From Lytechinus variegatus (lineage: Eukaryota; Echinodermata; Echinoidea; Temnopleuroida; Toxopneustidae): 64,000 bases of DNA. A model generated the notes under the pieces. It searched no databases and was not told where the DNA came from. It was given only the letters and a program-made list of their open reading frames with translations. A program made the position numbers and the translations under genes. Where the stretch lies: assembly GCF_018143015.1 (NCBI RefSeq), contig NC_054756.1, positions 22,129,298 to 22,193,297 of the forward strand. The letters run 5' to 3'. This document shows, piece by piece, positions 10,795-24,853 of the stretch (position 1 is the first letter of the stretch; every line of letters starts with the position of its first letter).

Positions 10795-13018
10795 AAGACA
10801 TCGCGATTCATAGACTGAAATCCAAGGTTTTCGAATATGTATTAATGAGATACCGTGATAAAGTATTATTGTACGTGTATTAGCCATACGGTGTGTTGAT
10901 TATTTGTTATTTTTTCTATATACAATGAACTTTAATCTGCTAGTTGATTGGATGCATTTGAAATATGTATAGTCTATGTTGAAAATACGGCTGAAGGGCT
11001 CGTGGGGCAGTGGCAGGCCCCACTATTTTGTGTTTTTGCGGAGAACTTATGTTTAGTTCCTTTCCTGTTTTTTTATCAAACTGAAATATACGTAGGTTTC
11101 ATTCAAATAACACTCCCGGTGAATTTTGTTCCATCAAAACTCTGAATGCATTCATTCCTACAATTAACAAATGGCAATAAATTAATGCTGTAATTTTGCT
11201 CAGTGTATCCAAATTTTAGATTAAATTTCACCCTCGATTATCCCCCAAAGTATTTATCTGGTTTTTTTTTTTACTTTTTTCATTTCATTTCATTTATTTT
11301 TATTTTCAACAATTACAGTTTGTTTTGTGCAGTTCTTTTTCAGGCATCTCCTTTATTTTCCACTTATTATTGTTATTATTACTATTATTTTTAGTGTTTT
11401 CTAATTATTGTTGTTGTTATTGTTTTTGTTATTGTTATTATTATTCCTATTATATCATTATGCTATTATTCTCACAATTTTTAGAGTTATTGTTGCTAAA
11501 ACAGTCATTGCCATCAACATCCTTATCGTCCTCACTTCCAATGGTGGTACAAGAGGGAGATTATGTAGGGGCACATGTTCCTTTTGCCATTTATTTCCCC
11601 TTCAGTGCCTGATCGCGACAGCAGTCAGTCATGTAATATGTTAGAGCCGTAAACAATTTCTTAAGACTGGTGGACAAAATTAGAAGGTTAGTCAAAGTCA
11701 TCAGTTCATCTCTGAAGACTTCAAGATTTATCTATCTTAAGCAAGTGACTATCACATGCTCCGTTTATCCAAGATGGATTATGATATTTGCCACAGGGCA
11801 ATATTTCTTGCTATCGCCCGCACCAAATGTCCTTCAGCGCTCTCAGGAATATATCCCGCTTCGAGATGGGTCTGCAACCCCAATCGTTCAGGAGAGGGGT
11901 GCTTTATCAAGTTTCAATCTAAAGAGTCGAAAGTTTGTATGACCTTTTTATATTTATATTTCTTAATCATTAATGGTTTAGGTTCCGCAAAATTAATTAG
12001 GGGAAGGGGGCAGACGTATACATATATTTGAGAAATTATTTGTAATAACATTTAACCTCCAATATTCAAACGTTCCAGATGTATTAAGTTATTTTATTTG
12101 AATAATTCGTGTATTTGTTTATTGCCGATATGTTTCTTTGATTATTAGAGTTTTATTCTATACTATATTACGTTTAGCTTAGTTTTAATGTACGTACGTC
12201 CTTCATCTAGCAAATTTATGAGAATCAACTCATTTTATTTTTCCCGAAATGCTGAGCCGATAGTATCCTTGATTTTAGTCGCTGCTTAATTCCAATTACA
12301 ACGAACCTATATTCATAATCCAATGATTCACATAATGAATCTACGTTGACGATAATTCTTACTAGAAACAGGATGTGTTCAAGGTTAAATTCATCTTCAT
12401 ATCATATTATTTTGATTCCCAGAATCTTAAAGTTATGCATAGGACCTATAGTTACACGAAAATCAAAGTCGAGAAGAAAGATGTATATGGATGGTTTTCT
12501 ACCTAGAAAATAAATACCAAACAAACAAAAAAAGAAAAGAGACAACTTAACGTTTGGGACGGCGAAATAAAGCTTCATTCGTGCACTACCTCATAAAGAC
12601 TCCTCCCCCCGTCGTAACCCTGTAACACATGAGGGTGCTTTTTTAAGTAGTGTGGAATTTCCAGTGTATTGATCTTTTTATTATATATATATAATTATAT
12701 ATATATATTGGTGGCAGGCACATCAAATGGTTTCTCCTTTCAATGTCAAATATCATTAGAAGATTTAACATATTTATGTGTTTATTTTGTGTTAATTGAA
12801 TCCATGAATAAAAAATGAATGAAAAAAATATATATATGTAATGGGTCTTACAAATGCTGGTGTATTTATCAACTTTGTAATTTAATAAATCAATATGTGA
12901 ACTACAATTATGTTCATAGTTTTTTCTTTGTTTTTTTTTTTTTGTTTTGTGTATACGCAGTCGGAAGATGGTGTTGGAGAAACAGAACAAAAGGTGGGGA
13001 GGCGCTAAGACTTTCTTT
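10795..13018. other. 3' UTR and intergenic spacer
   Basis: This includes the probable 3' UTR of the receptor to about 11.2 kb. A T-rich TTA/TTG simple repeat follows at 11360-11460. Nothing recognisable is coded here; short frames at 11670-12031 have no domain character. Confidence 0.5.
11176..11181 (+). promoter_or_regulatory. Candidate poly(A) signal of the SRCR-WSC gene
   Basis: A canonical AATAAA lies about 380 bases past the stop codon and is followed by a T-rich stretch with GTGT (11190-11205). It is the first canonical hexamer seen downstream and suggests a 3' UTR of roughly 400 bases. In such AT-rich DNA the hexamer is common by chance. Confidence 0.4.
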
Positions 13019-13630
13019 TTAAAAGACAGGTCCACCCTAACAAAAAGTCGATTTGAATAAAAAGTGAAAAATCCTACGAGCATTGTACTGAAAATTTCAT
13101 CAAAATCGGATGTAAAATAAGAAAATTATGATATTTTAAAGTTTCGCTTAATTTCGCAAAATAGTTATATGCACATCCTTGTCGGTATGCAAATGAGAAG
13201 ACTGATGACATCATCCACTCACTATTTATTTTGTATTTTATTATATGAAATACTTAATATTCTAATTTTCACCTCATTGTCAAGTGAAACAAAGATTAAT
13301 TCCTCCCTGAACGTGTGCAATTGACATTATTTTAATACTAAATGGGTCAGTCAAGTTGGCCCTTGTCAAATCTGTAAAAAAATGAAAAAAATATATAATT
13401 CAGATAATAAAAACAAAGGAAATAGTGAGTGAGTGAGTGACATCATTGACTTGCTCATTTTCATGTCACTAAGTTGTGCATATAACCGCTATGTGAAAAA
13501 TAATAAACTTTAAAATGCCATAACTTTCTTATTTTACATCCGATTTTGATCAAATTGGCAGCATTATACTGGTTTGATTTTTCTCTATTTAATCAAATCA
13601 ACATTTTTCTGGAACGGACTTGAACGTTAA
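13019..13630. mobile_element. TTAA-flanked MITE, family B (full copy)
   Basis: TTAA marks both borders. The left end reads aaagacaggtccaccct, and the right end (ggacttgaacgttaa) is its rough complement. Internal blocks such as gatgtaaaataagaaaatta and atgcaaatgagaag recur in the copies at 6346 and 23517, and much of the element is itself palindromic. Confidence 0.75.
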
Positions 13631-16600
13631 GTATGCAATTTACCAAAAAGAAAATAAAAGAAAAAAATGAGCAAACTTTCATATTTTCATACTACTCCAA
13701 AATAAACATTTAAACTAGATGCTAATGTACAGCGTTACCTTTACTCGGGAGAAAGATTCACTTATTCTCATAGCGCCCTCTCTCAGATGATATAGAAATA
13801 CTTGTAAACGGAGAGAGAGATGCGGCAGGGGTGCCACGAGCCTAATTACATCAGTATCGAGGGCTAAAGATATTCGTTCGACCCAACCCATTTGATTTTT
13901 TTTTCAATTTGATATTGCTGAGTGACAAAAATGTATGAATATGATTAAAAATCTAACAATAATTCTAGAAATGGTATCTACTGAACTTCCTTCGCCCAAA
14001 TTGGGAAGATAAATAAGTGATTTGGAACTATTTTTGACTGGCGGACTAATTAGGGCTATTTTACTGTTTCAGTTGATGAATTTGATCCATTCATAGTTAT
14101 CTTCATTAATGGCGATTTATTTTTTAAAATGAGCTGGCTACGGTACCCTTTCCTGGTCAGATATGGAATGTCAGATATATATCCTATCCAATGGTAGTAA
14201 ACATTCCACCCTCTAATTTCACATTTATTTTTTATGAATTTTTCAAAAGTGCCATTTTAACATAAAGTCTATGGGGAATGTTTTACGCGCGTGACACCCA
14301 GGTGCAGATTATTAATACATGTAAGGCAATGACTTCAGCCTATAAGATGGTGGCATGATCATGGCGTGAATGCTTTTCAAATTTTACTGAAACGAAATCT
14401 ATTTGAGGCGGCGATGATATCGCCAGTAAGGACCCTGTCACTTGTCTACCAGTTTGTAGAAAGAAATTGAGGACAATCTAATGAGTTTGGTGTGTAGCGC
14501 CATCTTGTGTTCTGAATCTACATCTAGATCCGTATTCTGTAATCAGATTTAATGGTCTAAAGTTATGGTTTAGTTATGGATTGCAACGTCATTTGACACT
14601 CAAACTACCCATAGCTTTCCTGGAGTAATTACTGCAATATCGATAAAGAATCGGCACAGCAAGTAGAAAACAAAATGTTTAAATAAATACAAAACTTACA
14701 AGTCCAAGAATTTGTCTGATCGAAAGCCAGGAAAACAGAGTTTGTCTTCACCGAAGGGGTGTGGGGGGGGGGGCTTCTGGTGAAAACTGGCTACAGACTG
14801 TTGAACATAATGCAGTCATTCCATGGCCATACCAACGAAACCGCCTGCATATCGACAAATGGTATTCATCAAAATAACGTTATTGATTTTATCGGTCAGT
14901 GTCTACTCCATAATTGGTGAGACAGTAGCACTAGCGTTTAGAGGGGGGGGGGGGGCTTGGTGGCCATGCCCCCTAAAGAATTGTTTTTAAAGACATTTCC
15001 CAAGACTAAGAAAAAAGGCAAATGAACACAGAGAGACAGAGAAAAAAGGGGGGGGGGTAAGACCAGGGGCCTCGTCTTACAAAGGGTTACGATTGATCCG
15101 ATCAATCGTAACTCTATGGAAATCCATCTGTGTCATAATCATTTTTTATGAAAAATTTGCACAATGTACAGTATTCAAAGAGAAGCGCAGTGAATTTTTA
15201 AAGAAAACAATGAATGCATGAATATACACATCAAAGCTAGAAAATATTTTGAACAGACATTCATAATAGATGTTGACGTTGCTGGTCATCCATAGATGCG
15301 ATTGATCGGATCAATCGCAACAATTTGTAAGACGGTCGGGCCCAGATCAGATTGTAATTATTATTATTATGAAAAATGCTCGCTCGCTCGGAACATTTGA
15401 ATATAAAAAAAATGCCACACACAAATACGCTACTGGAACGTAGCACAGATCAGTTCATTTTTAAAAGATATTGGCTGCAGTTGATCACCCTTCGGAGGAT
15501 CTTCTGTAATTGTTTTCACCCTAGGAGGGGTGGAAGTGACGAGCCAGCGATGGTTGACTGCCTTTAGTTTCGAACCGACCTCCATCTTGCCGAGTAAGTA
15601 GTTAAGATGAAGACACTTTTCACACTTGTCATGCATCTTGTTTTTTACCTAGAAACACATGCGAATTGTGTGTCAACCACATGTAATCGTTCAGACTTTT
15701 GGCAAGATGTTAAAAAAATGAGGCTCACAACAGTTCGTCGACGGCAGTGGGCCATGAATTCAATTAGTTAATTTCGAAGACTACTTTGGTACCACGATGA
15801 CGTCATATCATGATATTTGGAATTTTCTTAACTTTCAAAACTGTGTCAGTATATTAAAAAAAAGATGTTCATGAAGTGCAAATTGAGAAAGCGCATTGTT
15901 TTCCGAAGGTAAAACCATGAGTGGTAAAACATATTATAGTGAATTTAGCTGTGCAAAGGTAAGCTGAGGATATTAACGAATTACTATTGATGTTCCAGCG
16001 TTGGAAATAATGGAAAAACAATGTTAAGATGATGAAACGTAGACGGACCTACCGAAAACGATGTAAAATGTAAGAAGGAAAGCAGAAATGAGTTTGCTTA
16101 ACTTTCATGAAAATATTTCGCAACTCTATAGTCATGATAGTGGTAGCCACAACGTCAAATTTTCCCCCCGCATGGTTTCCGTTTTATTCTCTGCAACTTG
16201 GTTTTATTAGAGAAAGTTCACACTTCTTGTTCATTTAATCATGGCTCTCCCCGCCCCCACTTCCTGTATCCCCTGCCCTCCCCCCCCCCTCTCTCTCTCT
16301 CTCTCTCCCTCCTCCTCTCTCTCTTCATGACCTTCCCCTCCTTTCTATCTCTCTTCTCTCTTTATATGCCATGTTGCAGTTGCTGGTGCATGTTCTTTTT
16401 CATAAACCCCAGGCCTACATTCTAAACAAAATCTAAACTTTCAACTTATATCTGAACCTCGGTCTTTCTGTTTCGAATTTCCCAATAACGTGCTTTGTGT
16501 GCCGCAAGGAAGATGTCAACCGTAATTGAAGCTGACGGATATTATCCGAAAGTGTTAGATGTACCCTATGGTGTCGCAGATGACAAACAGTCAAAATGAA

Positions 16601-17393
16601 ATTGAGCGTGAGTGTAAGGAAATCAGTAATCCGTGATAACTGAAAATGAATATAATGATATAATTCGCATGAGGTGTTTCGCAATGTCTTCATGATAATT
16701 CATTTATAGTCCACTGCGGTAGGCATTGTAGTGGAAGAAAGAGGGAATGCACAAAAGTATATAAAATTATATGAATGTATAAAAAAAAATACGTTATAAA
16801 CTTGTTGAAATATTTTCTATATAAAATTGAGCTTTCCGTAATCAAATATCATTTTCACATTTACGAATGATATCATTGAAATGTTATTAACACATTGCAA
16901 CGTAGCGCGTTGACGTCATGGCGATATATAGATTTATCAATATCCTGTTCTCTTTAGAATGGAGCTTTCATAGGTTACAACATGATTCGAAGACAAAAAA
17001 AAATCAGAACTTTTACAAACGTTTAAGTTTTAGACCTTTTATACAAGCTACAATACAGAAATCAATTTTATACTTTAATGATACACTATCAGACTCTGTT
17101 TTAACATGAATGCGAAGATGTAAACACAAATGAATTTGAGTTATTATCATTGGATAATGTAGAATTGTGATGAAGACGTTATTGAAAACGCTTCTTGGGA
17201 ATATTATTCTTGAAACCGGTCGAAAATGTCACGGTAACACTATTGTAGTAGCTAGGAACTGAGTAACTTAAGGCGGAAGAGGTTCGGGACAAGGAGTAAA
17301 GGATATAGAAGAAAGGATGAGAGTGTTTATAATAATAAGAAGAATAATAAGCGCAGTAAACTATGTGCATATACTCAACTGCGCTTTGATACT
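13631..17393. other. Intergenic, no gene recognised
   Basis: It contains the foldback at 15066-15342, G-runs near 14762, 14942 and 15047, a CT microsatellite at 16289-16330, and a truncated relative (14526-14580) of the MITE at 24854. Open frames are short and lack domain character. Confidence 0.5.
15066..15342. mobile_element. Foldback MITE with attgatccgatcaat palindrome in each arm
   Basis: The left arm gggcctcgtcttacaaaggg continues through cgattgatccgatcaatcg. The right arm mirrors it through gattgatcggatcaatcgc to gacggtcgggccc. There is no coding capacity. Confidence 0.75.
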
Positions 17394-17612
17394 TGGTATC
17401 ATAATTACCCCGGCTGTAGCTAAGCCGCCATATTAATAGGCGCTAAAGCGTTCAAGGAATAAATCCTACCGGGTACCCATTCACCTCACCTGGGTCGAGT
17501 GCAGCACAATATGGATAAATTTCTTGCCGAAGGAAATTACGCCATGGCTGGGATTCGAACCCATGACCCTTTGGTTCAAAGTCCGGAGACTAATCCACTG
17601 GGCCATAACGTT
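17394..17612 (-). repeat. tRNA-derived SINE (minus orientation)
   Basis: Read on the minus strand the head is tRNA-like: ggcccagtggattag resembles an A box and gggttcgaatccc is a B box. A body follows with ggtgaggtgaatgggtaccc. The same body recurs at 39471, 42590, 46390, 50560 and 60088. These are internal pol III promoter remnants, not a functional tRNA gene. Confidence 0.85.
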
Positions 17613-18454
17613 TTGGTGGTAATTTAAGATATTGTGAGTATATGTGTATGTTTATTCATATGCTATTTATTTCATTTCTGACAAAGGCGCTACATAATTA
17701 TTTACATAATTAAGTCGCATTTTTCTCAGGGAGGGGACGTTTGAAATAATGATAACAAAATTACTATCCCTATTAAAATGAATATTCAAAATTGAAGCTC
17801 TGTGCTGTCATTCATATTATTAGGTTTAATGATTTTTTTTTGTGTGTGTGTGTGAAGACAATCTAGAATGATTAACGATGTTAAAGGCACTCAGTCGATA
17901 AATGAACGAGAGACATTTGCGAGTTAATAATCATTAAAAAATGAAAAAGTCCTACGCAGGTGATGTTCAACCTTTCGGTACGAATCTCCGAATGAATATA
18001 CGGAACCATCCGGAGAGCGGTTAAACGTCGAGACAGCGAGGAATAATTATACGCGGAACGAATCAACGATTACATACTGCCTTTAACGGAATAATTATCA
18101 AGTGGCTGCCCCCCCCCCCCCCTCCACATGATAGGCACGGTGATAATTATTTTCAATATCCCAGTGGTTGGGTGTGAATAATGGGAGTGATTAACGTGAA
18201 AGGTTTCGGTTGTACTTTTCAAGAGACAACAATGATGGCGATGTTAAAGCGGGTGTTGTGGAATGTTGAACTTATTACCGAATCGAAACTAATTTATCCA
18301 ATGATGGCTTTGTCATCCATTGTATATTGGATCTTGCACACGTACATGTAACTTTATCATGTTCCTCCTCATTTTGTTATTCCTGTTAGTAACCTACCAC
18401 ACACCCGTTAGAGTTTGGGAGCCTTTCTGAGACAATTAAGGGGAATCCATTTGT

Positions 18455-18690
18455 ATGTCCATATATTTATGTATGTTTGTATGTACATGTGGGTGTGTGT
18501 ATATGTGCATGTATGTATGTATGTATGTATGTATGTATCTATGTATGTATGTGTGTATGTATGTATGTATGTATGTGTGTGTGTATGTATGTGTGGGTGT
18601 ATGCGTGTATGTATGTATGTATGTGTGTAGTAAGTATGTAAGGGTGGGTGGGTGGGTGTGTGTGTGTATGTACGTATGTGTTTATGTATG
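18455..18690 (+). repeat. (TATG)n/(TGTG)n microsatellite
   Basis: The 230-base array of tatg, tgtg and gggt units yields Tyr/Val/Cys/Met-rich phantom proteins in several frames. Confidence 0.95.
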
Positions 18691-20878
18691 TACTATACAA
18701 TTAAGAACTGCTACGGACGCCATACGAATAAATTTTAGGCCAAATTATAAGATCTTCTGAAGAATTCCGTACGAAACCAGCATTTGCAAACGTAACCGTT
18801 CATAAGTTCGCGGGTTGTTGGATGGTCTTATCCATTTTTTTTTCTTACGTCTTACAAAACCCCCTTTTCGGAGATTTTACATTAACCCTTGGCATATTAT
18901 GTGAGACGTTCGTAGGGGAATCGTAAGCCGTACGGTAACAATTTGTGCATCTGTTGTGTAAGATCTTCATACGATTGACTTGGGAGTGCCGTAAGTTACA
19001 CAACGACCGGCTTACAACAGAGATCAAATGGCTGTAAGTCCGACGAAAAAATATCTATATCTCAAGACATTCTTACGAAAACCCTCATAAATTGCACAAC
19101 CGATATAATCACTGCGTTTCTCAGGAAAGCCATTCACTGTTTTTCAGAACGTCACAAAAAAAATCTATGACAAGGCTATGAATATCATTAAAACTTTAGA
19201 ATTTCTAAGAACATCGAGATTCGTACGAACACCCACGTTCGTTCGAACCTTAATGACCAAAGCTTCCCTTCGTCATTTTTTTTTTGCTAATCCATAAAAC
19301 ATCTGTGTAATGCTTGACATCTGTCACTTAAATTGTATATATATATCTATTTAGAAATATGCATCGTGATCAAGGAAATAGTAGAATAAACTTTATTCTA
19401 ATCTGATATTTACCTATTCATCAGGCGTTAAAACTGATGAACGGCCATAAAAGTCAAAATCAGGAATCTTTGTAATCCAGGGGATAGGAAAAATAACACG
19501 CTATTCTAACATTCTTCCACGCAAAACTTGGAATTGCTCTCATACCCAAGCCATAACCGGAAAAGTTTATAGATCCGTATTCCAGCAGTATGTACTTGGT
19601 TCGTCCCTATGAATAGAAAGTCATGAACATTTCATTCCAATCAAATACAAAAAATCGCTGAGCTTTAATCTGCAGTTCTCCTGGGAGATTGACGCATTCT
19701 TAATAGCGCCATCTTGGGATACAAATATGTCGGTATAACGAACAAATGCCGTTCCGTTTGAAACAACCACAAATCCCGAAGCACTTAATTGACAATATGA
19801 TTTGTTTCTCATCAAAAAGGAAGAAAAGCAAAGGAAATAAAAATCAGCAGCAATGATAAGAAATATGACATTCTCCTTAGATGTTGTAAAATTAATAAAA
19901 GCTACCCCTCCTCTCTCTCTCTCTCCCTTTCTACCCCCCCCCCCCCCCCCACCCCTCCACCTACTACTCTTCTTACAATTTCACTCCATGACTACATCAT
20001 CCTTATCCACTAAAGTCACCCCGTCTTCCGTTCTCACTCTCTCCCTTTCACCCCCCCCCCCCAAAAAAAAAATATAATATATATATATTGCCTAATTAGT
20101 CGTCTTATATCTTGGGTACTTTTATATATATTTTTATTCGTTCGTATTTGTTTCTCTTGTTTCTCAAACAAACTTCAACCTCGGTGTTTTCTGCTCAATT
20201 TTGGATCTCGGTTGATGCACAGAGCGTGTCTTGAAATTGATACCAAGCCACTACCCCCCCCCCCCCCGCCCCCTTCCCCCTCAAAAGAAAGGAAACGTGC
20301 ACGAAACGAATAACGCACCTGAATAACGAGGTGCGTAGATTGTGAGACTGGCGAAGCTGATGTTATTCCTTATAAAAGGCTAATCCCATCTTATCTCCAA
20401 AACGTCTTGACCTCATTTACTCCGATTATTCATCCCCTTTGTTGTAACAAAACTTTGTATTGAAGTATACTCTTCCCGAATGAGTCATCAAGGTAGCCCT
20501 AGTCAGATATTAGGAAGCATGTTCATACAAGCGGCAAAAAAGGGGATTTGCATATCGATTCTAGGTTCGTAAAAATGCAGCTATAAAATTAATATAATGC
20601 TTTCCAATTTAGATATCCTGTTGCTAGTGTTTGTAAGAAGCGAACACAATGTACTAACTGACGCTGCCGATATACATGATATAAGTGAAATCAATGATGC
20701 TTTAATATGAATAGGGCAATAAAATGTTGGTGTTCTTATTATGGTGTGTTCATAACTATTATCATTACTAGCAAATTTTTACACCAGCAGAAATTTTGAG
20801 TTAAACAAGCAATACGAGCGCGAAGCGCGAGCAGAAATTTCCGTATATATATTGACCCCAAATTTTAAGGACTATTTC
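18691..20878. other. Intergenic, no gene recognised
   Basis: It holds CT-rich and poly(C) tracts (19905-19960, 20050-20062, 20253-20270) and an agcgcgaagcgcgagc motif near 20817. No exon-like block was seen. Confidence 0.45.
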
Positions 20879-21715
20879 TTAAAGGGGAATCCAACCCAAA
20901 TAAAAACTTGCTTTTCTAAGAAAAAGAAAAATCAGACAAGTCGATAGGTGAAAGTTTGATCAATATTGGACAAACAACAAAAAAGTTATGAATTTTTAAA
21001 TGTTGTAAATATTGGTAATCACTATACCCATGGAGACTTCAAATTGGCCGCATATGGGATATCATAGTGATGTAAGGCAAGGACTACTCTTCCATGTACT
21101 CTAATACATATTATGGATAAAATGTCATTTTTCCAAAAAGTTTTATTTTGAATTGTGTTTTTCGTTCATGAGGACATAAAACAATATACTGCCTGGATTA
21201 TATTTAGATTACTGCCCCAGGGGAATGGGTACTTAGGATAAAACCACAAATCCCTGATAATAAAGTACATGGCCTATGGGAAAGATGTCCTTGCCCCTTG
21301 TCATAATTTACTTACCCAGTTGCCAATTTGAAATCTACATTCTATTAGTGATCTCAATTTTAAAGCAGCTATAACTTTCTTACTGCTTGTCCGATTTCTT
21401 TCAAACTTTCGCCATTCTATTTATTTTATTTTTCGCCTTCCCAACACAACATTTTATGGCCAAGGCTGGATTCCCCTTTAAGGAATCCATTAATTATTAT
21501 GTCTAAACACACGAAGCGCTTCTTGTCGTCATTGTAATCATGATTATCATACACATCCCACTAATCAAATAGTGCGAGGGCGAAGCAAGAGCTGAAAATT
21601 TACGAAATTCAGACCTGAAGAGGGGAATTCTAAGGCTTGTTTGTAGGAATTCACTAAGACCATGCGTATTTCACCAACAAAATGATACGAGCGCGAAACG
21701 CGAGCTGAAAATGTT
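20815..21715. repeat. Dispersed gcgcgaagcgcgagc motif cluster
   Basis: The near-palindrome cgagcgcgaagcgcgagc, followed by agaaattt or a variant, occurs near 20815, 21575 and 21690. Single copies also lie near 25858 and 27284. The cluster flanks the family C MITE and looks like a decayed short tandem family interrupted by it. Confidence 0.6.
20879..21481. mobile_element. TTAA-flanked MITE, family C
   Basis: TTAAAGGGGAATCCAACCC at the left is mirrored by ggctggattcccctttaa at the right. Each border contains TTAA. The interior is AT-rich and non-coding. Confidence 0.78.
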
Positions 21716-22164
21716 TGATTTTAGGAATTCATGAAGAGTAGACATATCTCACTAATCCACTAATGCGAACGTAAGCATGGAAGGAAGTATGTTATTTTTA
21801 AGTAGTCACGAAAAAGAAGCATACGTCACTACATGGAAACAATAACTCGAACTGCTAGGAAATTGTTGGTGTATATTGACTTGAAAATGGGAGGTTTTAG
21901 TACAACTACATTATATATCTCGTTAAACAGACAAATACGAACACCAGGAACAATGAAGACATACATGTAGGCCCTGAGCAAACAATGTTTCATAAAGTTT
22001 TGAAAAAAAAAATATTATGTAATATAACATAACATAATTATGATTATAATTATAATGAACAATTATTTCTTTTTTCCCGCTACGTTTCTTTTCCTTTTTT
22101 TTTAGGGGGGGGGCAGCCGATTGGGGGACACGTACCCCCATGCCTCCCCTGTAGTTACGCCACT

Positions 22165-22186
22165 GGTGGTAGTAGTAGTAGAACAT

Positions 22187-22229
<43 letters not shown>

Positions 22230-22275
22230 CAGCAGCAACAGCGGCGGCGGCGGCGGCAGCAGCAGTAGTAGATGA
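22165..22275 (+). repeat. (TAG)n/(GCA)n/(GCG)n triplet repeat
   Basis: Trinucleotide runs translate as Val, Ala, Thr or Tyr homopolymers on both strands. They are low-complexity, not coding. Confidence 0.92.
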
Positions 22276-22320
22276 TGCTGTTTCTGTGGAGGTTGTTGAT
22301 AGAGTTGTGTTGGTTATTAG

Positions 22321-22621
22321 CACTGGCGGATCCAGGGGTGGGGGTACAGCCGACCCGAGCCCCCCCCCCCCCTTTGAGAGGCACAATTAAAACTTTTTAA
22401 TGTAAAAATGCCGTTAAAACAGAAATGTGCCCCCCCCCCCTGGAAGTGAAGACCTTTTTTATGTTTTGCTTGGCAAATATTTTCGTGGACGCAATCCCCT
22501 TTATTTTGGGTTGAAGCCATCTTTTTTTTCTTTATCTTTTTTTTCTTGGTTGCCATTTTTTTCCTCGGGGCAATATTGTGCCCCCCCCCCCTTTCGAAAT
22601 ATCCTGGATCTGCCCCTGGTT
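22321..22621. mobile_element. MITE with ctggcggatccagggg terminus and C-runs
   Basis: The left end cactggcggatccagggg and right end ctggatctgcccctggt form imperfect inverted repeats. Three runs of ten or more C lie inside. A solo end of the same type, cccgatccgccagtgg, is at 37890-37906. Confidence 0.6.
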
Positions 22622-23516
22622 GTTAGTGTAATATTTCATTTTCCAATTCATTTTTTTCTGACAAATTGTTTGTTTCCAATTCCCTTTTGTTTATATGGGG
22701 ATGCTCTTATTTAATATAGTTATGCTTCATTTTATAATGTTTAGAGTGAGGTCGTTCCCCTACGACCCAGGTCACAATCCTACATCAATGTGTCATGATG
22801 ATGTGACAGTTTTCCAAGAAGACGATCTTATTTTAGCATTGTCATCAGACTCTCTTCGTGTCATCTCCATTTCTCAACGAACAAGAAAAGAAAAGTATAT
22901 TAAGTACTGAAAGATCGGTCGACGCAAACTCATAAACTTTCAACTAACCCTTAAATAATACAATATGTTGCTATGGAAACCGTCCTCGCAATTATAAAAC
23001 GTGTCCCCTACATGAGTGGAATGCAAGGGGGATTCATTCCACTTGGCGCTCTTAACAAGAGCGTGCCGTCTGCATGTTAGGATGCGTTAAACATGTTAAA
23101 AGAAATTAATAGTCGGGAGAATGACCTGGCATTTAATACTTTAAACATGCATATCTATTGAGAAATGTCTTACTAGAATGTAACAAAAACAAGACCCTTT
23201 GATAACGAAAACGGTTTAACTAAGCATCACTTGGCTGCTATTTTTTATTATTTATTTATTCCTAAATCATCACTATTTCGTTTGCTTTGCGGATTTTAGG
23301 AGCAAAAGGAGCATAACATGAAAGCGGGTCCAATGGCAACATGAAATGTTCAAGGAGGAATCAAATTTTTTTTCCGCGCCATGATGAGAAGGAAATTGGT
23401 ATATTCGATATTTCATGCAATATACAGAATAAACAGTGACTGGTTGACGTATCTGTTTGTTCATTGAATATTGAACAGGATGCACATACAACTGGTTCGT
23501 GACATTACGTTAAACT
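22622..23516. other. Intergenic, no gene recognised
   Basis: No repeat end, domain or exon-like block was recognised in this stretch. Confidence 0.4.
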
Positions 23517-24129
23517 TTAAAGGTCAAGTCCACCCCAGAAAAATGTTCATTTGAATCAACAGAGAAAAATCAGACAAGCACAATGCTGAAAATTTTATCA
23601 AAAATCGGATGTAAAATAAGAAAGTTATGACATTTCAAAGTTTCGCTTATTTTTAACAAAATAGTTAAATGAACGAGCCAGTTACATCCAAATGAGAGAG
23701 TCGATGATGTCATTCAATCACTATTTCTTTTGTTTTATATCGTTTGAATTATACACTATTTCAAGTTTTACCAATTTACCGATTAGGACCTCCTTGCTTG
23801 AAGCACAAAATGTCAAAATAATGGAATTCCACGTGTTCAGGGAGGATTGAAACTTCATTTCACATGACAATGACGAAAAAATAAAAATATTTCATATTTC
23901 ATATAATAAATACAAAAGAAATAGTGAGTGAGTGACGTCATCAGTTCCCTCATTTGCATACCGACCGAGATGTGCATATAACTGTTTTGTGAAATGAAGC
24001 GAAACTTTAAAATGCCATAACTTTTTTATTCTATATCCGATTTTGATGAAATTTTCAGTGTTATGCTTGTTGAATTTTTCTTTTTTTTTATTAAAATCAA
24101 GTTTTTGTTGGGGTGAACTTGTCTTTTAA
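23517..24129. mobile_element. TTAA-flanked MITE, family B (full copy)
   Basis: The borders are TTAAAGGTCAAGTCCACCCC and GGGGTGAACTTGTCTTTTAA. Internal blocks match the copy at 13019-13630. A solo right end (ggtggggtggacttgaac, ending in TTAA) follows at 24191-24214, so the site has been hit more than once. Confidence 0.8.
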
Positions 24130-24853
24130 ATCATGTAAATTGTCATCATTGACATTCTTGACTTGTTGTCCTTTTTTTTAAATCATTTTTGGTGGGGTGG
24201 ACTTGAACTTTTAACATGTTGAGGGTATTTTCTTAATGTCACTTGACGCTTATTTGCAAAAAGAAGAAGAAAAATTACATGAACATGAAAAAACGAATTG
24301 AAAGAAAGAAAAAAAGAAAGAAGAAAAGCGAAAGAAGGAATAAGAACAAAGGAAAATGAAGTGACTTTGCGGAGAAATAAGGAGAAAAATTCAAATTATT
24401 AAAATTGAAAGAAGGTAACAAATCCAAAGAAAACAAACGATAGGAAGAAGATAATTGAAAAGAAGCAATTATGAGAGAACTGGAGGGGCTTTGACTATAG
24501 ACTAGCATGAGGGTTGGGTCGAAGGGAAATTTGGGCATGGTTACAGGTAATGTAGGCGGAACTGATAGTTAGTTTGAAAGAATTTCATCAGGTTATTAAA
24601 TTTTAACTGAACAAGTTCACGAGGTCATTTTGAGTATGAAGCCATTCGCATAGAATGTTTATTACTAGAAGAAAACAACACGAAGAAATCCTGTTTGAGT
24701 TCGTGACGAGACCTCTAATTCGAAAGAAACATATAGTAGATCAGTATTTTTCAAAATATCTAAGACTATGATTTATTTTTTGAAAGATATGGTTTTTATT
24801 TTTACCAATTATTTCCCTTTACCGCAAACTCATCTTGTAGATTTTTACTCATT

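Noticed and set aside
12643..13083. Reverse-strand frame of 146 residues
   Set aside because: It covers AT-rich simple sequence and the start of a family B MITE, with no domain.
17521..17609. Possible tRNA gene on the minus strand
   Set aside because: A and B boxes are present but no acceptor-stem pairing is visible, and the segment is followed by a SINE body shared with five other sites.
21923..22390. Several frames around the triplet repeat, including poly-Ala/Val/Thr proteins
   Set aside because: All arise from TAG/GCA/GCG repeats and repeat-end sequence.
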